The notes under the pieces are model-generated. The model did not search any database, was not told where the DNA came from, and was given only the letters and a program-made list of their open reading frames with translations. From positions 1 through 11,599 of the forward strand of contig JBKKCR010000098.1 of NCBI GenBank assembly GCA_046712825.1: 11,599 nt of DNA. The letters run 5' to 3'. A program made the translations under genes and the position numbers. Numbering within the stretch: the stretch's first letter is position 1; each line of letters starts with the position of its first letter. Origin of the DNA: DATFGK01 sp046712825. GTDB lineage: Bacteria; Actinomycetota; AC-67. This document shows, piece after piece, positions 1 through 5,380 of this stretch.

Positions 1-688
1 CGAGGTCGCGTGCGCGGTTCCGGTCGAGGCCGAACTCGGCCGCCAGGCTGGAGACGAGCTGACGAAGAGATTCGAGCCGTCCCGGCGCGACCTCGAAGAC
101 ATCATCAACGAACGGAGGCTCGGGCAGCGCGGCGTCGAACGGCTGGGCGATCGCCTCCAGGCCACGGTAGATCTGGCTCGCGGCTTTGTGTCCGCCGCCG
201 TCGACGATCGGGTGGCTTCGAAGGGCCTCATCGATGACCGTGGCATCGAAGGCTTTGGTGTCGTAGGGGCAGAGGATCCAAGCCGGAGCGCCGTCGAATG
301 CGAGGTTGATCAACGACTCATGGCGTTGCGCCTCGACGATCTCTTGCGGGGTTCGGCCGGCCCAGATCGGCTCGCCGATCCCCCGAACCGGTCGCCCGTT
401 CGCCCGTTCGTTCACGAAGTCTCGCCAGACGGGGATGATGCGGGCGGGGTTGCGACCGATCTCCTCCATGTCGGCGAACTGGACCTCTTGTGCGTCGGTA
501 CCGAGGGCGTCGCGGAGGAGCTCGATCTTCGGGGGGATCACGACGACGAGGACAGGTTCGACGGCATCGAGGCCGGCACGAATGAACGTCGTCATCGCCT
601 CGACGAACTCATCTTGGCCGGCGTACAGATGAGCCTCGTGGCAAAACGCGCCGGTAGATCCTCTATTCGAGGATGCCGTGGTCGTCAT
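1..688 (-). CDS. MEDS-domain sensor / RsbA-type anti-sigma regulatory protein (3' end missing)
   Basis: The visible 229 residues begin MTTTASSNRGSTGAF and continue into the MEDS pattern: CHEAHLYAG near residue 16, a VLVVVIPPKI strand near 47, then GRPVRGIGEPIWAG near 98 and a strand with WILCPYD near 133. MEDS domains, named after the methanogen/methylotroph DcmR sensor, are presumed small-ligand or redox sensors. The last residues (RLESLRQLVSSLAAEFGL) look like the first helix of a GHKL/HATPase domain, the usual partner in RsbA-type proteins that control stress sigma factors by partner switching. That kinase-like domain lies mostly beyond the window, so its catalytic residues cannot be checked. 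The ATG at 688 is chosen because an in-frame stop lies at 710-712. A GGGGAG sequence sits only 2 bases upstream, which is close for a ribosome site. Family assignment is good; the partner sigma factor is unknown. Confidence 0.8.
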   Translation of the reverse strand, partial: MTTTASSNRGSTGAFCHEAHLYAGQDEFVEAMTTFIRAGLDAVEPVLVVVIPPKIELLRDALGTDAQEVQFADMEEIGRNPARIIPVWRDFVNERANGRPVRGIGEPIWAGRTPQEIVEAQRHESLINLAFDGAPAWILCPYDTKAFDATVIDEALRSHPIVDGGGHKAASQIYRGLEAIAQPFDAALPEPPFVDDVFEVAPGRLESLRQLVSSLAAEFGLDRNRARDL

Positions 689-720
689 AGCTCCCCGGAA
701 AGTCGAAGTCTAGGACCATG

Positions 721-745
721 TTCCCCCGAGGATCGGATCGGAAAC
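721..745 (-). promoter_or_regulatory. Possible SigB/SigF-type promoter of the MEDS regulator
   Basis: Read on the minus strand, GTTTCC (740-745) is followed after 13 bases by GGGGAA (721-726). The general-stress sigma consensus is roughly GTTTAA-N12-14-GGGTAT, so each box matches at four of six positions. Transcription would begin about 25 bases before the ATG. An alternative is TAGACT at 707-712 as a housekeeping -10, which has no convincing -35. This is weak, and is reported because RsbA-type regulators are often controlled by the sigma factor they regulate. Confidence 0.25.
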
Positions 746-792
746 GGGCGCCCGAAGGCGGGGTTGGGGTCCGATGCTTGCTCCGCTGAGGG

Positions 793-1815
793 TCAATGGC
801 CGTGCTCGGAGGCGGCCGTCGCCCGGTCGGCGATCCAGTGGTCGATCTGCTCCCACCACCCGAAGAGCCACTCGATGAGCTGATCCCGATCGCGAGGAAC
901 CTCCTCGGGCGGGATGCGCCAGTACCGGGCGTGGATGGGGTGCGGGAAGGGGATGCGGCTCCAGAGCTGTTTGAAGGATCCGACGTCTTCGAGTACCGAG
1001 TGCGCCACGAAGACGATATCGGCCTCCTTCGCGCTATCGATGGCTGCCATGACTCCGTTGTGTCGTGGCGGCAACACGTAGGTCATCTTCTCGGCTCGTT
1101 CCGCCGAGCGAAGGTGACCCTTTCCGCGGAGGTAGTCGATCGCGCGAAGCCGGACACGCGGCGTGAAGTCCTTGCCCTCCGGGAAGAGCACGAAGGCATC
1201 TTCACCCCCGAGCCCTGAGGCGAGGCTCCCGATCGCTTTCGTGTAGAGCTCACGTCTCGTCGGGTCGTGTTTGATGAATCGGTTGGGAACGCGGTTGAGC
1301 ATCACGTCGTACAAGGGCTCCCATTGGAGCTTCGCCAACATCACGATCCTAGGCCGGCGTTTGTACCCGACGAGGATCGTGCCGATGAGCAGCAGTGAGT
1401 TGCCCGGGCCTGCGTGACGACAGAAGACGAGGATAGGGCCCGGCCTCGGTACGGGACGGTCCTCTATGAGGATGCGCATGCGGAATAGCTTCCGCACGGC
1501 GCGATCCATGGTCCGCAACCACCAGCGCATGAACCAGTAGTGCGCCGCTTGCATACGCGGAGTCCGGAGCCACAGCCCGAAGCCGCTCACGATCCAGAGG
1601 CCGAACATCGCGAGGAGACCGGCCACCTCGAGTGCGACGTAGGCGACGATGAACGCCGCAAGACGCAGCGTGCGCCAGTTGCCGGGGAGGAACGCATCCG
1701 CGACGGCCGCCGTCAGAAGCAGGAGCGGGGACACGACGAGGAGCGCGAGACAAAGTGCGAAACCGAGCGGCGCGAGAACGAGGCGCCGAACGATGCGTGG
1801 CGGTAGTCGATCCAC
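793..1815 (-). CDS. PlsC-type lysophospholipid acyltransferase, membrane-anchored, with HX4N in place of HX4D
   Basis: A 340-residue protein with two hydrophobic segments (about residues 12-38 and 52-82), placing it in the membrane. The acyltransferase core follows. Block I is FCRHAGPGNS (residues 131-140) and block III is LFPEGKDFTP (210-219). Members of this family move an acyl chain onto lysophosphatidate or a similar lyso-lipid. The catalytic motif is normally H-x4-D; here H134 is followed by Asn at 139, and the codon AAC is clear. The rest of the core looks intact, so this is probably a functional variant rather than a decayed gene. The start is GTG at 1815, with GGGAGG at 1821-1826 five bases upstream. 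The lipase gene ends 39 bases upstream on the same strand, so co-transcription is likely. The exact substrate cannot be read from sequence. Confidence 0.85.
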   Translation of the reverse strand: MDRLPPRIVRRLVLAPLGFALCLALLVVSPLLLLTAAVADAFLPGNWRTLRLAAFIVAYVALEVAGLLAMFGLWIVSGFGLWLRTPRMQAAHYWFMRWWLRTMDRAVRKLFRMRILIEDRPVPRPGPILVFCRHAGPGNSLLLIGTILVGYKRRPRIVMLAKLQWEPLYDVMLNRVPNRFIKHDPTRRELYTKAIGSLASGLGGEDAFVLFPEGKDFTPRVRLRAIDYLRGKGHLRSAERAEKMTYVLPPRHNGVMAAIDSAKEADIVFVAHSVLEDVGSFKQLWSRIPFPHPIHARYWRIPPEEVPRDRDQLIEWLFGWWEQIDHWIADRATAASEHGH

Positions 1816-1854
1816 CCGGCCCTCCCGTTCCTCTGGGCCGGACGATACCCCTGC

Positions 1855-2721
1855 TCACGTCCTCGAGCGAGGAGTCGAGGCTCCGTCCAGGTAGTCCACC
1901 GTAGCGCGGTACGCCCGATCGATGCGGCGGGCCACGGCTCGGAAGTCCCGGTAGTTCAGCTGGGTGAGCTTGGGGGACTTGGGCTCGCCGGTAGGGAGAA
2001 CGTGGGCCCTCACACCGGGAGGGAGGGCTGCGAGATCACGTGCGAACCGATGGCGTCGAGCGATCTCGAACGCGACGAGGCCGACCTGGAGTGGAGTCTT
2101 CGGTGGGGTCAACGGGCTCTCGACCCGGCCAACCTGAAGAACGTAGATCTCGGTCGCGCCAAGCTCGACGGCCCGCGAGATCGGGATGCTGTTGACGATC
2201 CCGCCGTCGACGAAGTGCTCGCCGTGGATCATGACCGGTGGGAGGACCGCCGGCACGGCCGCCGATGCCAAGATCGCGTCGACGAGCGGCCCCTCGGAGA
2301 ACCAATGCTCGGCGGCGCGCTCGATCGATGCGGCAACACACTGGAACGGCACGGTGAGATCTTCGAACCGGCTCGCCGGGAGGAGCTTCTCGAGAAGCTC
2401 GCGCAGGGCCTGGTTCGAATGCATGTGGGTGCGGCTGCGCACGAGGTTCGCGGCGCCGGCGAAGATCGAGCCTCCGAAGATGCGGTCGTCGTCCAGACCG
2501 AGCCATATCTCGCGCAGACGGGCGACCGTCTCGAGCGTGGGTGCGAACGCTACCGCCGCGCCGTTGAGCGCACCAACGGAGGTTCCAACGATGAGTTCGG
2601 GCTGGATGCCCCGCTCGATGAGCGCCCGGAGCATCCCGACCTCGGCCGCGCCGTTGTGCCCTCCCCCGCCTAGGACGAAGGCCACCTGAGGAGAACGGGG
2701 AGATCGAGATCGGGCAGGCAT
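1855..2721 (-). CDS. Patatin-like phospholipase / serine lipid hydrolase
   Basis: A 288-residue single-domain patatin fold, close in size to the RssA-like bacterial class. The Gly-rich oxyanion loop is GGGGHNG at residues 18-24. The nucleophile is S48 in the elbow GTSVG (46-50). The second dyad residue is D172 in VDGG. All key residues are present, so it should hydrolyse acyl esters of phospholipids or related lipids. There is no signal peptide; the basic N-terminus (MPARSRSPRSP) suggests a cytoplasmic protein that may touch the membrane. No ribosome-binding sequence precedes the ATG, and a TATGAT box ends 9 bases before it, so the mRNA is probably leaderless or nearly so. The downstream acyltransferase gene (39 bases away) suggests a deacylation/reacylation pair that remodels lipids. 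Natural substrate unknown. Confidence 0.9.
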   Translation of the reverse strand: MPARSRSPRSPQVAFVLGGGGHNGAAEVGMLRALIERGIQPELIVGTSVGALNGAAVAFAPTLETVARLREIWLGLDDDRIFGGSIFAGAANLVRSRTHMHSNQALRELLEKLLPASRFEDLTVPFQCVAASIERAAEHWFSEGPLVDAILASAAVPAVLPPVMIHGEHFVDGGIVNSIPISRAVELGATEIYVLQVGRVESPLTPPKTPLQVGLVAFEIARRHRFARDLAALPPGVRAHVLPTGEPKSPKLTQLNYRDFRAVARRIDRAYRATVDYLDGASTPRSRT

Positions 2722-2730
2722 CGTCGGGAC

Positions 2731-2736
2731 ATCATA
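2731..2736 (-). promoter_or_regulatory. -10 element of the patatin-like lipase gene
   Basis: TATGAT on the minus strand, with 9 bases between it and the ATG at 2721. The start site would fall 0-3 bases before the ATG. No convincing -35 is seen about 17 bases upstream, and there is no ribosome-binding sequence. Confidence 0.5.
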
Positions 2737-2779
2737 GGGGTCGGCTCGGCGGTGCCCAGACTCGATGATCCAGCCTATC

Positions 2780-2785
2780 TATGAT
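2780..2785 (+). promoter_or_regulatory. -10 element giving a leaderless mRNA for the sigma-region-4-like gene
   Basis: TATGAT is followed by exactly six bases and then the ATG at 2792. This spacing places the transcription start on the A of the start codon. No Shine-Dalgarno sequence is present. The position argues against the in-frame ATG at 2765, which would lie upstream of the transcript start. Confidence 0.6.
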
Positions 2786-2791
2786 GTCTAC

Positions 2792-2986
2792 ATGGACCCG
2801 CTGGAAGAACTCGGGGCGTCGCTTGAGGATCGGGTCGCCGCACTTCCGGAGCGGAAACGCAAGATGATGCGCCTCCGGCTCGGGCTCGCCGATGGCCGCC
2901 AATGGGAACTCCGTGAGATCGCGCGCGAGTTCGACACGGATCGAGATGAGGTGCGAGCCGTCGAGGCGGAGTTCTTCGGCGATTAG
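2792..2986 (+). CDS. Stand-alone sigma-70 region 4-like helix-turn-helix microprotein
   Basis: A 64-residue protein. Residues 12-61 follow the pattern of region 4 of a housekeeping sigma factor. RVAALPERKRKMMRLRLGL (14-32) matches the first helices, where sigma factors have the form L-x-RE-x-x-V-x-x-LRFGL. DGRQWELREIAREF (34-47) matches DG-x-x-x-TLEE(I/V)G-x-x-F. TDRDEVRAVEAEFF (49-62) matches the recognition helix TRERIRQIEAKAL. It ends there, lacking the basic tail that follows in true sigma factors, and no regions 1-3 are encoded nearby. Region 4 binds the -35 box, the RNA polymerase beta flap and many anti-sigma or activator proteins. A free copy could therefore act as a small DNA-binding regulator or a sigma mimic; either role is inference. 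The last four bases overlap the convergent QueA-like gene. Homology to region 4 is clear by eye; expression is unproven. Confidence 0.75.
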   Translation: MDPLEELGASLEDRVAALPERKRKMMRLRLGLADGRQWELREIAREFDTDRDEVRAVEAEFFGD

Positions 2987-4053
2987 GCTGCGCGTTCCGG
3001 GAGCAGCAGGGACAGATCGCCGAACTCGTGCCAGAGATACCGACGCTCGAGCGCGGCGTCGTAGGCTCGTTGCACCATCCTCGGGCCGGCGACCGCCTCG
3101 AGCAAGAGGAGATGGCTTGCGTCCGGCGTGTGCATCCCAGTCACGAGGCCGTCCACGACCCGCGCAGGGTGGTCCGGGCTGAGAACGAGATCGGTCCATC
3201 CGCGCGCCGGGGCGATGGAACCGTCTGGCATCGCTGCCGATTCGAGCGCCCGAACGACCGTCGTGCCGACCGCGATAACCCGCCCTCCGGATCTGTGCGT
3301 CCAATCGACGAGGTTCGCGGTCGCCGGCGGCACGCGGAACCGCTCCGCGATCGGGGGTTCGCCGAACTCCTGCGACGAGACGCCGGTGTGGAGGACGATC
3401 GGCGCGATCGCGATCCCGGACGCGACGAGGCGGGTCACAAGCTCGGGCGTGAACGGGCGGGCGGCGCTCGGCATCTCTGCGCTTCCCGGTTCGTTCGCGA
3501 AGATGGTCTGATAGAAGGCGGCCGGCCAGCGCTCGGAGACGTATCCATAGGCGATCGGACGGCCCTCCCCGGCGAGAAGCCCGGTGATCGACCCGCCGTG
3601 GATCCTCGCGCGCCAGAGCCGCGTGCCGCGGTGCGGGATCACGTTCGCATCCTGCAGGGGATACGGAGTGAGAAGGGTCAAGGTGGTTCCGCGCGGCAGC
3701 GCGACGGTCTCTCCCGCGGCCGCGTTCAGCAAGGGCTTCGCCGCACGCGGGGCGGTGCGTAGCTCGACGACCCACGTTCCGTCCTCGAGCGGGGACGCGA
3801 AGTGGACGACGACCGCCACGCCGGTCGCTCGAAGGCCGTCGAGGGCCGCGTTGAGTGTGCCGGATGTATTGACGACGAGCAGGTCCCCGGCGGTCAGGAA
3901 ACTACCTATGTCACGGAATCGAGCGTGCTCGATGAGTTGGGGATCGACGACGAGGAGACGAACCTCGTCGCGGGCCAGGCCCCGGGCTTCCGCCGGCGCC
4001 GCGGCCGCCAGCTCCTCCGGCAGCTCGAAGCGCGTCAGTGGCGCGGCACTCAT
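2983..4053 (-). CDS. QueA-like protein (S-adenosylmethionine:tRNA ribosyltransferase-isomerase family, divergent subfamily)
   Basis: A 356-residue protein co-linear with QueA, which transfers and rearranges the ribosyl part of SAM onto preQ1 in tRNA to make epoxyqueuosine. Visible landmarks are GDLLVVNTSGTLNA (56-69; QueA has DLLVFNDTRVIPAR), YQTIFANEPGSAEMPSA (181-197), RPFTPEL (199-205; QueA has LHFTEEL), VLHTGVSS (220-227; QueA LHVGLGTF), GGRVIAVGTTVVRALES (256-272; almost identical to QueA), VVDGLVTGMHTP (299-310; QueA VVDALITNFHLP) and a C-terminal YLWHEFGD (339-346; QueA FFSYGDA). The family match is secure. The repeated substitutions in conserved blocks place it in the actinobacterial QueA-like branch, so true queuosine activity is doubtful. 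No other queuosine genes are in the window. Its ATG overlaps the dehydrogenase stop (ATGA), implying translational coupling and shared SoxR control. Confidence 0.8.
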   Translation of the reverse strand: MSAAPLTRFELPEELAAAAPAEARGLARDEVRLLVVDPQLIEHARFRDIGSFLTAGDLLVVNTSGTLNAALDGLRATGVAVVVHFASPLEDGTWVVELRTAPRAAKPLLNAAAGETVALPRGTTLTLLTPYPLQDANVIPHRGTRLWRARIHGGSITGLLAGEGRPIAYGYVSERWPAAFYQTIFANEPGSAEMPSAARPFTPELVTRLVASGIAIAPIVLHTGVSSQEFGEPPIAERFRVPPATANLVDWTHRSGGRVIAVGTTVVRALESAAMPDGSIAPARGWTDLVLSPDHPARVVDGLVTGMHTPDASHLLLLEAVAGPRMVQRAYDAALERRYLWHEFGDLSLLLPERAA

Positions 4054-4751
4054 GTGGCCACCGGCGTCGAGAGGATGTCCGACGCTCGGTACCGTCCGCT
4101 TGGCGGCCGGGCCCCGATGAGTTGAAGGAGCGCGGGGACGACCGTGGCCGGCTCGGGGCGATCCGAGATGTCCTCGCCCGGGAAGGCCTGCTGATGCATC
4201 TCTGTACGCATGTCACCCGGGTCGAACGCGTACACCGCGAGGTCGGGATGTTCGGCACCGAGCACAGCCGTCATCTGGTCGAGCGCGGCTTTCGCCGAGC
4301 CGTAGACGCCCCATCCTGGGTAGGGCTCGACCGCCGCATCCGAACTGACGTTGACGACCACTCCGTTCGACGCGGCGAGCAGAGGCAGCGCCGGTTGGGT
4401 CAGCGCGAGCGGCGCGAAAACGTCCACGTCGTATACGCGAGAGAGCTCGCTCAGGGGAAAGCGCTCGAGGGATGGTTGTGGGCTGGGCCCTAGGTAGCTC
4501 GCGTTGTTGACGAGCAGGTCGAGACGCCCGAGCAGGCCGGCTGCCGTGACCAGTGCCGTGCGATGCGCAGGATCGGTAACGTCCCCCGCGAGCGCGACGA
4601 CGTCGGTGTGCATGCTGAGCGCGCGCCGCGCGTCCTCGAGAGCGTCCGCGCCTCTCGCGTCGATGACGAGCGTCCATCCTCGGTCGGCGAGTGCGCCGGC
4701 GAGGGCGAATCCCAGGCCTGCGGACGCCCCGGTGATGAGTGCGACGGTCAT
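4050..4751 (-). CDS. Short-chain dehydrogenase/reductase, probable SoxR target
   Basis: A 233-residue classical SDR. The cofactor loop is TGASAGLG at residues 7-14, the structural motif is NNAS at 82-85, the catalytic Ser lies in NVSSDAA (134-140), and the YxxxK pair is Y150/K154. The post-catalytic DPGDMRTEM (178-186) is typical. It should be a cytoplasmic NAD(P)-dependent oxidoreductase of a small carbonyl or alcohol; the substrate cannot be deduced. The ATG at 4751 is preferred because GAGGAGG (4756-4762) lies 4 bases upstream. The in-frame ATG at 4790 would lie upstream of the predicted transcript start and inside the promoter. It is first in an operon with the QueA-like gene and diverges from soxR across a SoxR-type operator. 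SoxR-controlled SDRs in actinobacteria are known to act on redox-active natural products, so that role is a reasonable inference. Confidence 0.9.
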   Translation of the reverse strand: MTVALITGASAGLGFALAGALADRGWTLVIDARGADALEDARRALSMHTDVVALAGDVTDPAHRTALVTAAGLLGRLDLLVNNASYLGPSPQPSLERFPLSELSRVYDVDVFAPLALTQPALPLLAASNGVVVNVSSDAAVEPYPGWGVYGSAKAALDQMTAVLGAEHPDLAVYAFDPGDMRTEMHQQAFPGEDISDRPEPATVVPALLQLIGARPPSGRYRASDILSTPVAT

Positions 4752-4781
4752 GCGTCCTCCTCGTCGATGGGTTGTGGTCTG

Positions 4782-4812
4782 ATTGTGCAAGTTGAAGTGA
4801 ACTTCAAGTCAA
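4782..4812 (-). promoter_or_regulatory. SoxR-type promoter with 19-bp spacer for the SDR/QueA-like operon
   Basis: On the minus strand, TTGACT (4807-4812) and CACAAT (4782-4787) are separated by 19 bases (4788-4806). Housekeeping promoters use 17; 19 bp is the mark of MerR-family activated promoters, where the regulator twists the DNA to align the two boxes. The start would lie near 4775, giving a leader of roughly 24 bases that includes the GAGGAGG ribosome site. Confidence 0.75.
4792..4807. promoter_or_regulatory. SoxR box (operator dyad)
   Basis: A perfect dyad: TTGAAGT at 4792-4798, a GA centre, and ACTTCAA at 4801-4807. Its centre sits 7.5 bases into the 19-bp spacer, the same offset as the dyad in the E. 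coli soxS promoter. The core AAGTT-x-ACTT on the minus strand matches that operator, and the 18-bp alignment agrees at 12 positions. The position between two divergent genes, one of them soxR, supports the call. Confidence 0.8.
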
Positions 4813-4813
4813 G

Positions 4814-4819
4814 TAGACT
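4814..4819 (+). promoter_or_regulatory. -10 element of soxR, leaderless
   Basis: TAGACT is followed by exactly six bases and the GTG at 4826, so the transcript should start at the start codon. A possible -35, TTGAAG (4792-4797), lies inside the SoxR dyad with a 16-bp spacer. Bound SoxR would then block its own promoter. No ribosome-binding sequence is visible. Confidence 0.55.
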
Positions 4820-4825
4820 GGGTCC

Positions 4826-5293
4826 GTGAATTCTTCGGACTTGCTGACCGTCGGTGAGGTGGCGGATCGGAGCGGATTCGCCCCGTCGGCCCTGCGCTAT
4901 TACGAGAAGGAAGGGCTCCTGCGAGCCCAACGCACGGAAGGGCATCAACGTCGGTATGAACGAGGGGTCCTCCGACGGCTGGCGTTCATCCGTGCCGCCC
5001 GCAACATCGGGCTGGGCATCGAGGAGATCCGGTCCGAGCTCTCGAGACTTCCGAAGTCGAGAACTCCTACGGTTGCCGACTGGAACAAGATCTCGCGCGG
5101 CTGGCGCCGGCGGCTCGACGGTCAGATCGAGGCGCTCGTCGCGCTGCGAGACGGGCTCGACTCATGCATCGGGTGTGGGTGTTTGTCGCTTGTTCGTTGT
5201 CGGTTCTCGAATCCGCAAGACGTCGCCGCCGAGGGCGGGCCGGGAGCCGTCTATCTACCCGCCGGTCTGCGGGAGCCCGTCGACGCTCGCTGA
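4826..5293 (+). CDS. soxR: SoxR, redox-sensing MerR-family activator with [2Fe-2S] cluster
   Basis: A 155-residue MerR-family protein. The N-terminal winged helix-turn-helix reads LTVGEVADRSGFAPSALRYY (7-26), followed by EKEGLL and a second helix region to about residue 70. A long dimerisation helix follows, then the SoxR signature C-x2-C-x-C-x5-C, with C114, C117, C119 and C125 in CIGCGCLS. These cysteines hold a [2Fe-2S] cluster whose oxidation switches the protein on. NPQDVAAEGGPGA after the cluster resembles the NPGD...GTGA tail of E. coli SoxR. In actinobacteria SoxR usually responds to redox-active small molecules rather than general oxidative stress. The GTG at 4826 is used because it fits the -10 spacing and leaves the MerR domain at the very start. 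The direct target is probably the divergent SDR/QueA-like operon; the ferritin-like gene downstream is a weaker candidate. Confidence 0.95.
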   Translation: MNSSDLLTVGEVADRSGFAPSALRYYEKEGLLRAQRTEGHQRRYERGVLRRLAFIRAARNIGLGIEEIRSELSRLPKSRTPTVADWNKISRGWRRRLDGQIEALVALRDGLDSCIGCGCLSLVRCRFSNPQDVAAEGGPGAVYLPAGLREPVDAR

Positions 5294-5311
5294 CCCTCGA
5301 ACCTGGAAGCC

Positions 5312-5341
5312 GTTGCAGGGCGAGCTCTCGATTGGGTAGAT
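5312..5341 (+). promoter_or_regulatory. Candidate promoter of the ferritin-like gene (type ambiguous)
   Basis: Two readings overlap. A housekeeping reading is TTGCAG (5313-5318), 17 bases, then GTAGAT (5336-5341). A stress-sigma reading is GTTG (5312-5315), 18 bases, then GGGTAG (5334-5339). Either gives a leader of about 30 bases that carries the strong ribosome site AAGGGAGG at 5368-5375. Confidence 0.3.
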
Positions 5342-5380
5342 ACCTCCCGGCTCGATCTGATCGATCCAAGGGAGGCTGGG

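Larger units (their letters stand above)
2728..2788. repeat. 10-bp perfect inverted repeat carrying two mirrored -10 boxes
   Basis: GACATCATAG at 2728-2737 is the exact reverse complement of CTATGATGTC at 2779-2788. Each arm contains TATGAT pointing outward, one toward the lipase gene and one toward the small sigma-like gene. The arm centres are 51 bp apart, close to five helical turns. The repeat may reflect two promoters under the same constraint, or an operator recognised by one protein. Confidence 0.75.

Noticed and set aside
663..719. An 18-residue minus-strand frame overlapping the MEDS start (MVLDFDFPGSYDDHGILE)
   Set aside because: It could be a leader peptide, but its ribosome site (GGGGG) is only three bases from the ATG and nothing shows conservation.
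746..755. Palindrome CGGGCGCCCG as an operator or terminator
   Set aside because: It is a short GC-only palindrome with no loop or T-run, likely by chance at this base composition.
188..883. A 231-residue open frame on the plus strand
   Set aside because: It runs antisense to the MEDS regulator and into the acyltransferase, and its translation has no recognisable domain. It is an open frame expected from high GC content.
2765..2791. ATG at 2765 as the start of the sigma-like protein
   Set aside because: It precedes the -10 box at 2780-2785 and adds residues with no match to region 4.
2732..3775. A 347-residue minus-strand frame overlapping the QueA-like gene
   Set aside because: Its translation is Arg-rich low-complexity sequence, while the other frame gives clear QueA blocks.
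4752..4790. Longer N-terminus for the dehydrogenase (ATG at 4790)
   Set aside because: It would lie upstream of the predicted transcript start and overlap the promoter. The ATG at 4751 has a strong GAGGAGG and gives the standard SDR start.
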